From CAXMST01 sp963793415 (GTDB lineage Bacteria > Actinomycetota > Thermoleophilia > Solirubrobacterales > 70-9): a stretch of 64,000 nucleotides of DNA. Within the stretch, counting starts at the first letter, position 1; each line of letters opens with the position of its first letter. Below, one piece after another: positions 49,419 to 56,822 of this stretch. The stretch is taken from the NCBI GenBank assembly GCA_963793415.1, contig CAWCAC010000002.1, positions 744,001 through 808,000 on the forward strand, read 5' to 3'. The notes below the pieces were generated by a model. It made no database searches, was not told the DNA's origin, and worked only from the letters and a program-made list of their open reading frames with translations. Position numbers and translations under genes: made by a program.

Positions 49419-49526
49419 TTTTCGCGGGCTGGGAGGCCGACATGCGGCGTCATCGGTCGCCCGGCATAGCGCTGCTATTGCCGGGCTCCCTCTTCCTTGC
49501 CTGTCGACCTCCCAGCCTCGCGAAAA
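49419..49526. repeat. Family B palindromic repeat, locus 3
   Basis: TTTTCGCG (49419-49426) pairs with CGCGAAAA (49519-49526), GCTGGGAGG (49428-49436) with CCTCCCAGC (49508-49516), CGACA with TGTCG, and core CCCGGCATAGC (49460-49470) with GCTATTGCCGGG (49474-49485). A 54-nt stretch across the core is identical to locus 2, while the outer stem differs by paired changes. The minus-strand gene 49475-49912 ends inside it. Confidence 0.82.
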
Positions 49527-49912
49527 ACCTCGTCCTTCGGGGGGCCGTCCTTTCTGGCCTCGAAATCGGCTCGTTCGCTCTTCTCCTTGCGCTCGATGTA
49601 CTCGACTCCGAGCGAGCTGCCGACCGGGCCGACGGGGGTGAGGGCGGAGGCGAGTAGCCAGAAGGGGACCTCGCGGCGCATGACGGCGATCCAGATCAGG
49701 ATGCAGAGCAGGATGAAGCCGATGCCGTGCGACATGCCGAAGATGAAGGTGGCGTGCTCGAGGCCCGGGATCGCCCAGACGATCAACAGACCGCCGAAGA
49801 TCGCGAGCTCGATCAGAGAGACGCGCTTGACCCACGGGAACAGAGCGCCGGTCGTCCGCGACTGGAACTCCTGCTCGCCTAGCGCGGAGGGGTCTGGGGC
49901 CTGCTCGTCCAT
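49475..49912 (-). CDS. DUF3817 membrane protein
   Basis: A 145-residue integral membrane protein of the DUF3817 type. After a soluble acidic start (MDEQAPDPSALGEQEF) come three to four helices: VSLIELAIFGGLLIVWAI, THE HATFIFGMSHGIGFILLCILIWIAVM pair and WLLASALTPVGPVGSSLG. The last 40 residues are charged. The function of the family is unknown. The final 16 residues (FREAGRSTGKEEGARQ) and the stop codon are encoded by the family B repeat, so this tail has been acquired from a mobile or repetitive sequence. Confidence 0.78.
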   Translation of the reverse strand: MDEQAPDPSALGEQEFQSRTTGALFPWVKRVSLIELAIFGGLLIVWAIPGLEHATFIFGMSHGIGFILLCILIWIAVMRREVPFWLLASALTPVGPVGSSLGVEYIERKEKSERADFEARKDGPPKDEVFREAGRSTGKEEGARQ

Positions 49913-50008
49913 GCGCGGGAGAGGCTAGATAACCGGGCTCGGCGGCCGGGGTGCGACCGCGGGGCGGGGCGGCGGGGCCTGACACCGCGTACAAGCGCAG
50001 CGGGGGAG

Positions 50009-50275
50009 GTGTGGACCGCGGGACAACCATCGGCCGCGCGGTGGCGTTCAGACTGCTCAGCAGTGAACACGACTTCCTCCATAACAACGAAGAGGATCGG
50101 AGAGCGGGCAATCGCCCGCGTTCGGGAAGCCCGTCGCTCAGTAGGGCGCGGGCGCCACGATCACTGCTCGGACTGTGGCTCCGAGCGTGCGTCCCGGGAT
50201 GTCTCGTGTCCCTGTCCGAGTTGCGGTTCGGGCATGGCGCGGATCTCCCGTCAACAGGGGCGCGCGTTCGCATAG
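50009..50275 (+). CDS. Candidate small zinc-ribbon protein
   Basis: An open frame of 88 codons from GTG 50009, or fewer from GTG 50063. Its second half reads HDHCSDCGSERASRDVSCPCPSCGSG, with Cys53, Cys56, Cys67, Cys69 and Cys72, a plausible zinc ribbon after a basic helix (RIGERAIARVREARRS). It is divergent from the DUF3817 gene and followed by a strong hairpin at 50313-50342, a layout expected of a real transcript. Against it, no well-placed ribosome site is seen. The rest of the 446-bp gap shows nothing else. Confidence 0.4.
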   Translation: MWTAGQPSAARWRSDCSAVNTTSSITTKRIGERAIARVREARRSVGRGRHDHCSDCGSERASRDVSCPCPSCGSGMARISRQQGRAFA

Positions 50276-50312
50276 ACCCGGTACCCGTTCCTCTCCCCGT
50301 GGGTGCCGCGTC

Positions 50313-50342
50313 GGCCCCGGTTGTCGAAAGACAGCCGGGGCC
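50313..50342 (+). terminator. Strong hairpin before the oxoglutarate dehydrogenase stop
   Basis: GGCCCCGG-TTGTC-GAAA-GACA-GCCGGGGCC forms a 13-bp stem with one wobble pair and a GAAA loop, followed on the + strand by TTCGCATTTG. It lies between the candidate zinc-ribbon gene and the end of the convergent large gene and could stop transcription from either side. Confidence 0.6.
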
Positions 50343-50358
50343 TTCGCATTTGAGGGCC

Positions 50359-53300
50359 TCAGCCCGTGAGGGCCGTAAGCACGATCCGCTCCTGCTCAGA
50401 GCGGTGCGCGGCGGGGTAGCCCTCCGAGGGCGACGCGCGCTCGGGGCGGCCGATGTAGCGGAAGCCGATGTCCTCGGGGAGGATGTCGGGCATCCGGCGT
50501 GCCATCACCGACCAGCAGCCCATGTTCTTGGGCTCTTCCTGGAGCCAGACGATCTCGGTCAGGTTCGGGTAGGTCGCGATCAGCTCGCGCAGCTGCGCCT
50601 TCGGGAACGGGTAGATCAGCTCGACCCGCGCCAGGGCCACGTTCTTGGCGCTCTCACGGCGGTCGTGGTTGGCGAGGTCGTAGTAGACCTTGCCCGAGCA
50701 GAGCACAAGCCGCGTGACCGCCTCGCGGTCTTCGATCTGCGGGTCGTCGAGCACGAACTGGAAGGAGCCGTCGGTCAGGTCGGTCAGCTTCGAGGCGGCG
50801 TCGGGCAGGCGCAGCAGGCCCTTCGGGGTGAAGACGACGAGCGGCCGCGGCTTCGCGATCCGCGCCTGCCGGCGGATCAGGTGGAAGTACTGGGCGGCGG
50901 TGGTCGGGTTGGCGAGCCGCATGTTCCCCTCGGCGGCGAGCTGCAGGAAGCGCTCGATCCGGGCGCTCGAGTGCTCCGGCCCCGAACCTTCGTAGCCGTG
51001 CGGCAGCAGCATCGTCAGCCGCGTGCGCTGACCCCACTTCGACTCGGCGGAGGCGATGAAGCTGTCGATGATTACCTGGGCCGAGTTCGAGAAATCACCG
51101 AACTGCGCCTCCCAGAGGATCAGACTCTCGGGCGAGGCGGCGCTGTAGCCGAACTCGAAGCCGAGGCAGGCGGTCTCCGAGAGCGGGCTGTTGTGGATCT
51201 CGAACGGAGCGAGGGCCCCGCTCAGGTTCTGGATCGGCGCGTACTTGAGGCCGGTCTTCTCATCGTGCAGCACCAGGTGGCGGTGCGAGAAGGTGCCGCG
51301 CTCCACGTCCTGACCGGTGAGGCGGATGTGGGTGCCCTCGGTCAGCAGCGATGCAAAGGCGAGGCTCTCGGCGTGGCCGTACTCGATCGGTCCGTCCTCG
51401 AGCACCTCGAGGCGGCGCATCAGCGGCTTGCGCAGCTTCTTGTGGAGCGCGAAGGTGTCGGGGAAACTGAGCAGCTCCTCGTTCAGGGTCCGCACCCGCT
51501 TCTCGGAGACCTTGGTCTCGACGTCGGGGCTCTTCGTCCGGTCGAGTTCGCCGGTGCCGGTGCCTGCCACCGTCGGGTCCTCGAACTCGCCGCGCTCGAT
51601 CTTGCCCTTGAGGTCCTTGTGGAAGCCGCCGAGCTCGTCCCGGCGGGAGTCGGCGCGCTCGCTGACGTCAGCCTCGCTGACGACGCCCTCCTTGACCAGC
51701 TCGGTCGCGTAGAGCTCGCTGACCGGCGGGTGCTTCTTGATCTGCGCCGCCATCTCCGGCTGCGTGTAGGCGGGCTCGTCGGTCTCGTTGTGGCCGTAGC
51801 GGCGGTAGCCGATCAGGTCGATCACGAAGTCGCGGCCGAACTCCTTGCGGTAGCCCATCGCCAGTCGGATCGCGGCGATGCAGTTCTCGGCGTCGTCGGC
51901 GTTGACGTGGATGATCGGGACGTTGAAGCCCTTTGCCATGTCCGAGGCGTAGGGGGTCGAGCGGCCCTCGTGCGGGTCGGTCGTGAAGCCCACCTGGTTA
52001 TCGGTGATGATGTGGATCGTGCCGCCGGTCGAGTAGCCCTCGAGACTCTGCAGGTTGAGCGTCTCGGCGACCACGCCCTGGCCCGGGAAGGCGGCGTCGC
52101 CGTGCAGCAGCACCGGTACCGCCAGGTGCGGATCGTGGTGCAGTCGCGGGCCGGCGTGGCCGGTCTGCGCGGCGCGGGCGCCGCCGGTGACGACCGGGTC
52201 GACGAACTCGAGGTGCGAGGGGTTCGGGTACATCCGCACCTTGATGTCGCCCTCGCCCGTCTCGAGGATGCCCTCGGCGCCGTGGTGGTACTTGACGTCG
52301 CCGGTGCCGCCGGCGCGCAGGGCGTCGGTCCGCTTGACCGCGTCGAGTGCCTTGGCTCCCTCGAACTCGGCCATGATCGACTGCAGCGAGCGGCCGAGGT
52401 TGTGGGCGAGGACGCTGAGCCGGCCGCGGTGGGCCATGCCGATCACGACCTCCTCGGCGCCCTCCTTCTTGGCGAGGGCGGCGATCTCGTCGATCATCGG
52501 GACCGTCGTATCGAGGCCCTCGATCGAGAACATCTTCTGGCCGAGGTAGGCCTTCTGCAGGAAGCGCTCGAACTGGAAGACCTCGACGAGGCGGCTGAGC
52601 AGCCGCTGCTTCTCCTCGCCGGCGAGCGGCCGCCGGTGGGCTCCGGTCTCGATCATGTCGCGCAGCCACATCCGCTGCTGATGTGAGGAGAGATGCTCGA
52701 ACTGGTAGGCGATCTTGCCGCAGTAGGCCTCGCGCATCCGCGGCAGCGCGTCGAGCAGGGTCTCGCCGTCGACGCCGATCCGGAGGATGTGGGCCGGGAT
52801 CCTTCCCATCAGGTCCGGGGTCAGGTTGAGGTTCTCGGGCTCCAGCGCCGGGTCACCCTTCGCTTCGCCGCCGAGCGGGTTCAGGTCGGCGGCGAGATGA
52901 CCGTGGGTCCGGTAAGCCTTCAGCAGCGAGGTCGCGGCCTGCACACCCTGCAGCAGCTCCTCGTCGACCTGGCCGTGAGAGACCGAGGTCGTCGGAGCGG
53001 CCGGGGCGCCGGCGGCCAGCGGCGGCGCCGAGGCGGACTCTGCATGAGCGGTGCTGACGACCGAGGGGGAGACGTCGAGGTCGGCGGCGACGCGCTCGTA
53101 GAACTCGTCTTCGCCCTGCAGGAGGGCGTCGATCTGCTTGAGGAAGTTGCCCGACTCCGCGCCCTGGATGATCCGGTGGTCGTAGGTCGAGGTCATCGTC
53201 ATGATCCGCGAGACCCCGAGCGCCTTGAGCTTGTCCGGCGGCGTGTGGGTCCACTCCGGCGGGTAGGCGATCGACCCGGTCGCGATGATCGTGCCCTGGC

Positions 53301-54753
53301 CCGTCATCAGGCGCGGGACCGAGGCGACCGTTCCGATCCCGCCCGGGTTCGTGAGCGTGATGTTGGTTCCCTGGAAGTCGTCGGCGGTGAGCGAGTTCTC
53401 GCGCGTCTTGCGGATCAGGTCCTCGTAGTAGCTGTGGAAGCCGGCAAAGTCGAGCGCGTCGGCACCCTTGATCGCCGGGACCATCAGCGCCCGCGAACCG
53501 TCCTTTTTCTCGACGTCGACGGCGATGCCGAGGTTGACGTGCTCGTTCTCGATCACGTGCGGCTTGCCGTCCTGCTCGACGAACGAGCGCGACATCACTC
53601 GCCACTTGCGGCCGGCCTCGACGATCGCCCAGGCGATCAGGTGAGTGAACGAGACCTTGGTGCCGCGCTCGGCCAGGGCGCCGTTCAGGGCTTTGCGCTT
53701 GGCCCAGATCGTGTCGACGGGAAGCGTGCGGAAGGAGGTGGCGGTCGGGATCGAGCGGCTCTCGTCCATCGCCTTCGCGAGCGAGGCGGCGGGACCCTTG
53801 AGACGGCGGGCCTCGACCGCGCCTGTGGCGGCGGCGGCGCCGTTGCCGGAGCCGAGCACGTCCTCCTTGGTCACCTTGCCGGCCTCGCCGGTGCCCTTGA
53901 CCGAGCCGAGATCGACACCCTGAGCGGCCGCGATTCGGCGGGCGAGCGGCGTCGCCCGGCCCGAGGTGTCGACCTCGGCACCCGAGTCGGCTTCGGCGGG
54001 CGCGGCTTCCGTCGCCGCGCCGTTGCCGGCGCTCGCCGAGGAGGCGTCGGCGCCGGCCTGCATCCGCGCCAGCGCCTCGCCGACCTTGACGACGTCGTCC
54101 TCGCCCTTGAGAAGCTCGGTGATCGTGCCGGCCGCCGGGGCCGGTACCTCGGCGTCGACCTTGTCGGTCGAGACCTCGACGATCGTGTCGCCCTCGGCGA
54201 CGGTGTCGCCGACCGCGACCTGGTACTCGAGCACGGTCCCCTCGGTCACGGACTCGCCCATCTCGGGCATCGTGATCTCGACCTCGGCGCCGGCGTCCGC
54301 ACCGCCGCCATCTGAGCCGTCACCGCCGGACTCGTCGCCGTGCTGCTCGGTCGGGGCATCGGGGCCTCCGCCGAGGTCGGCATCGCCCTCGCCCGTGCCC
54401 TCGACGAGGTTGCTCCCGTCTGAGCCGCTGTCGGCGCTATCACCGGATTCGTCGGCCTCAGCCTGCTCGCTCGCGCTGCCGTTGGAGGCGGCCGAGGCGC
54501 CGTCGCCGGCGGCCATCTCGGCGAGCGCCTCGCCGACCTTCACGTCCTCGTCCTCGGCCTTGAGAATCCTGGTGATCGTGCCGTCGGCGGGGGCCGGCAC
54601 CTCGGCGTCGACCTTGTCGGTCGAGACCTCGACGATCGTGTCTCCCTCGGAGACGGAGTCGCCCTCGGAAACGTGCCACTCGAGCACGGTCCCCTCGGTC
54701 ACGGACTCGCCCATGGCGGGCATTTCGATGGAGACGTTCCCGTTAGCGCTCAT
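50359..54753 (-). CDS. kgd: 2-oxoglutarate dehydrogenase E2-E1 fusion with two lipoyl domains
   Basis: A single 1464-residue chain carrying most of the oxoglutarate dehydrogenase complex. In order: lipoyl domain 1 (about 6-80, lipoyl Lys47 in STDKVDAEVPAP), an acidic Ser/Gly/Asp linker, lipoyl domain 2 (about 158-235, again DKVDAEVPAP), and an E1/E3-binding domain (about 270-310, ATPLARRIAAAQGVDL). The E2 catalytic domain follows (about 330-580, active-site STYDHRIIQGAESG), then the E1 domain (about 620-1464) with the thiamine site HGDAAFPGQGVVAETLNL and NQVGFTT. Mycobacterial and corynebacterial relatives have E2 and E1 but no lipoyl domains, so this is a fuller version. The succinyl transfer and decarboxylation steps of the TCA cycle are therefore linked in one polypeptide; E3 must come from elsewhere. 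Confidence 0.93.
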   Translation of the reverse strand: MSANGNVSIEMPAMGESVTEGTVLEWHVSEGDSVSEGDTIVEVSTDKVDAEVPAPADGTITRILKAEDEDVKVGEALAEMAAGDGASAASNGSASEQAEADESGDSADSGSDGSNLVEGTGEGDADLGGGPDAPTEQHGDESGGDGSDGGGADAGAEVEITMPEMGESVTEGTVLEYQVAVGDTVAEGDTIVEVSTDKVDAEVPAPAAGTITELLKGEDDVVKVGEALARMQAGADASSASAGNGAATEAAPAEADSGAEVDTSGRATPLARRIAAAQGVDLGSVKGTGEAGKVTKEDVLGSGNGAAAATGAVEARRLKGPAASLAKAMDESRSIPTATSFRTLPVDTIWAKRKALNGALAERGTKVSFTHLIAWAIVEAGRKWRVMSRSFVEQDGKPHVIENEHVNLGIAVDVEKKDGSRALMVPAIKGADALDFAGFHSYYEDLIRKTRENSLTADDFQGTNITLTNPGGIGTVASVPRLMTGQGTIIATGSIAYPPEWTHTPPDKLKALGVSRIMTMTSTYDHRIIQGAESGNFLKQIDALLQGEDEFYERVAADLDVSPSVVSTAHAESASAPPLAAGAPAAPTTSVSHGQVDEELLQGVQAATSLLKAYRTHGHLAADLNPLGGEAKGDPALEPENLNLTPDLMGRIPAHILRIGVDGETLLDALPRMREAYCGKIAYQFEHLSSHQQRMWLRDMIETGAHRRPLAGEEKQRLLSRLVEVFQFERFLQKAYLGQKMFSIEGLDTTVPMIDEIAALAKKEGAEEVVIGMAHRGRLSVLAHNLGRSLQSIMAEFEGAKALDAVKRTDALRAGGTGDVKYHHGAEGILETGEGDIKVRMYPNPSHLEFVDPVVTGGARAAQTGHAGPRLHHDPHLAVPVLLHGDAAFPGQGVVAETLNLQSLEGYSTGGTIHIITDNQVGFTTDPHEGRSTPYASDMAKGFNVPIIHVNADDAENCIAAIRLAMGYRKEFGRDFVIDLIGYRRYGHNETDEPAYTQPEMAAQIKKHPPVSELYATELVKEGVVSEADVSERADSRRDELGGFHKDLKGKIERGEFEDPTVAGTGTGELDRTKSPDVETKVSEKRVRTLNEELLSFPDTFALHKKLRKPLMRRLEVLEDGPIEYGHAESLAFASLLTEGTHIRLTGQDVERGTFSHRHLVLHDEKTGLKYAPIQNLSGALAPFEIHNSPLSETACLGFEFGYSAASPESLILWEAQFGDFSNSAQVIIDSFIASAESKWGQRTRLTMLLPHGYEGSGPEHSSARIERFLQLAAEGNMRLANPTTAAQYFHLIRRQARIAKPRPLVVFTPKGLLRLPDAASKLTDLTDGSFQFVLDDPQIEDREAVTRLVLCSGKVYYDLANHDRRESAKNVALARVELIYPFPKAQLRELIATYPNLTEIVWLQEEPKNMGCWSVMARRMPDILPEDIGFRYIGRPERASPSEGYPAAHRSEQERIVLTALTG

Positions 54754-54904
54754 CGGGAATCTGAGGGGTCTGTGAGTCGTTCACCGGTAGACACTGACTA
54801 TATGCAAGTGCACAAGCTGCCGTATGCCCTTGCCACTGGTGAAAAGGATCGCTCGCACGATGCGGCGGCGAGCGCGCCCGATCGCCTCCCGCCGCCGCCC
54901 GTGA

Positions 54905-55058
54905 TCAGGAGCTCTCCGGGGGCACGTAGAGCTGCAGATCGTTGCCTTCGCTGTCTTTGAAGGTTGCAACCCGGCCCCATGGATGGTCGCTGATTCCGCC
55001 TGCGGCCGCGCCTTCGAAGAGGTACCCGGCATCCGCACCGGTAACCCGGCCGGTGCCG
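54905..55058 (-). pseudogene. C-terminal remnant of a VOC/glyoxalase-like protein
   Basis: Just past the photolyase stop, one frame reads about 50 residues ending GYLFEGAAAGGISDHPWGRVATFKDSEGNDLQLYVPPES (in parts). This is the typical C-terminal strand of a VOC-superfamily (glyoxalase/bleomycin-resistance-like) domain: HPWGRxATFKDxxGNxLQLY. No start codon or N-terminal half is present, and upstream sequence in this frame is photolyase shadow. It looks like a decayed gene fragment. The 151-bp gap to the oxoglutarate dehydrogenase start holds only probable promoter sequence. Confidence 0.6.
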
Positions 55059-55059
55059 C

Positions 55060-56466
55060 TCAGCCCTCGCGGGCGGCACCGAAGCGGGCGATCGCTTCCG
55101 CCCGCGACTCCTTCAGGTCGACGAGCGGCTCGGGATAGTCGTCGCCGATCAGGCAGCTCGCCTCGCGCTGGACCTCCTCGGGCGCCTCCCAGGGCGCCGC
55201 AAGGTGGTTGTCGGGGAAGGCATCGAGCTCGGGAACCCAGCGGCGCACGTAGGTCCCGTCCGGATCGAAGCGCTGCTGCTGGCGGACCGGGTTGAAGACG
55301 CGGAAGTACGGCTGCGGGTCGACGCCGACCGACGCCGCCCACTGCCAGTTGCCGTTGTTCTGGCTCTCGTCGCCGTCGAGCAGGTGCTCCATGAAGTGGG
55401 ACTCGCCCTCGCGCCAGTCGATCAGCAGGTTCTTGGTCAGGTAGGAGGCGACCGCCATCCGCACCCGGTTGTGCATCCATCCCTCCTCGAGCAGCTGCCG
55501 CATGCCGGCGTCGATCCACGGCACACCCGTGCGGCCCTGCTTCCAGGCGGCGAGGTCCTCGGCGCTGGAGCGCCAGCGCAGGCCGCGCATGCGCTCGTCG
55601 TACTCCTTGGTCCGGTTGGCAGGGAAGTGGCGGATCACGTTGAGCCAGAAGTCGCGCCAGCCGACCTGGCGGCGCAGCTCGAGCGCGCCCTTCGTGCCGC
55701 GGCCGAGCAGCGCCAACTCGAGCTCGCGGGCCGAGACGGTGCCGAAGTGCAGGTGGGGCGAGAGCCGCGTCGTCGCGTCCTCGCCCGCGAGGTCGCGGAC
55801 CCGGTGGTAGTCGTCGGCGCGGGCGACAGCGGCCCGCATCCGCTCCCGTCCCGCCCTCTCTCCCGGGCCGAACTCCTGCGCAACCCGCTTGGCACGGGCG
55901 CCGATCCCGAGCGTGCGTTCGCTCGCGGCCCTGCCAACCTCGATCCGCGGCGAGTCGATCTTGCGCGGTCGCCTCGCGAGATCGCGGCGACCTGACCGGG
56001 ACCAGGCGCGGTAGAAGGGCGTGAAGACGCGGTAGGGACCGCCCGACCCGGTCTCGATCGTGGCGATCTCCGCGCAGGAGATCCCCGTGTGGCCGACGAG
56101 CTCTACCCCGTCGGGCTCGAGCCGTTCCTGGACGCGGCGATCGCGGCCGCGGGCGTGGGCGGTGTGGTCGCGATTGACGTGGACTTCGCTGGCGCCGCAC
56201 TCGCGCGCCAGTCGCGGGATCTGGACGGCGGGGTCGCCGGAGCGGTAGTGCAGGCGGCTGCCGGCCGCGCGCAGCCCTTCGTCGAGCTCGCGCAGTGATG
56301 CGAGCAGAAAGGCGTTGCGGTTGGCGCTCGCGTGGCGGCCGGAGTGGAGGCCGCGTTCGAAGCAGAAGACCGGGACGACCTCGCCGACCGCGCAGGCGGC
56401 GGCCAGCGCCGGGTTGTCGTTGAGCCTCAGGTCCCGCCTGAACCAGGCGATCGCGACGTCAGCCAT
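55060..56466 (-). CDS. phrB: Deoxyribodipyrimidine photolyase
   Basis: A 468-residue class I photolyase that uses blue light and FAD to repair cyclobutane pyrimidine dimers. The N-terminal antenna domain begins AIAWFRRDLRLNDNPAL. The FAD-binding domain carries TTRLSPHLHFGTVSARE, QVGWRDFWLNVIRHFP, GVPWIDAGMRQLLEEGWMHNRVRM and the NNGNWQWAASVGVDPQPYFRVFNP segment. The tryptophans used for electron transfer are in these blocks. It is the right length for the family. A small zinc-ribbon gene starts 10 bp upstream, in the same direction. Confidence 0.95.
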   Translation of the reverse strand: MADVAIAWFRRDLRLNDNPALAAACAVGEVVPVFCFERGLHSGRHASANRNAFLLASLRELDEGLRAAGSRLHYRSGDPAVQIPRLARECGASEVHVNRDHTAHARGRDRRVQERLEPDGVELVGHTGISCAEIATIETGSGGPYRVFTPFYRAWSRSGRRDLARRPRKIDSPRIEVGRAASERTLGIGARAKRVAQEFGPGERAGRERMRAAVARADDYHRVRDLAGEDATTRLSPHLHFGTVSARELELALLGRGTKGALELRRQVGWRDFWLNVIRHFPANRTKEYDERMRGLRWRSSAEDLAAWKQGRTGVPWIDAGMRQLLEEGWMHNRVRMAVASYLTKNLLIDWREGESHFMEHLLDGDESQNNGNWQWAASVGVDPQPYFRVFNPVRQQQRFDPDGTYVRRWVPELDAFPDNHLAAPWEAPEEVQREASCLIGDDYPEPLVDLKESRAEAIARFGAAREG

Positions 56467-56475
56467 TCCCCGCGT

Positions 56476-56769
56476 CTACCCCAGGCGAGCGATCAGGAAA
56501 ACCTCGTTCGCCGGCGTGTCGAAGACATCGCGGACGAGGTAGTCGCGGGCGGGGCCGCTGCCTTCGCACCAGCCGCAGGCGAGCTCGGTTCCGACCGACA
56601 ACGGGCGCTCGATCGGGACCGGCTTCGAGCAGCTCGGGCAGACCATCGCACCGTGGGCTAGCTGCTCGACCCCGTGCTCGATCAGCCGATGGTCGGAGCC
56701 GAGGTCGGTGACCCTGACGTCGCCACCGCCTCCGACCGGATCCTCGCCGATGTGACGGTGAATGGCCAT
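56476..56769 (-). CDS. Small zinc-ribbon protein upstream of photolyase
   Basis: A 97-residue protein beginning MAIHRHIGEDPVGGGGDVRV. A CPSC pair (about 44-47) and a CGWC pair (about 65-68) make a likely zinc ribbon. It ends in a short beta segment (YLVRDVFDTPANEVFLIARLG). The family is not recognised. It is 10 bp upstream of the photolyase gene, so an operon is likely, but a repair function is only suggested by position. Confidence 0.65.
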   Translation of the reverse strand: MAIHRHIGEDPVGGGGDVRVTDLGSDHRLIEHGVEQLAHGAMVCPSCSKPVPIERPLSVGTELACGWCEGSGPARDYLVRDVFDTPANEVFLIARLG

Positions 56770-56822
56770 CGCCCAGAGTGTAGGGTCCGGGTCGTCTATT
56801 CCTGGACGCCGGAGGAGAGAGA

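Noticed and set aside
54781..55038. An 85-codon minus-strand ORF before the oxoglutarate dehydrogenase
   Set aside because: It is the VOC remnant and promoter region read in another frame, with no ribosome site.
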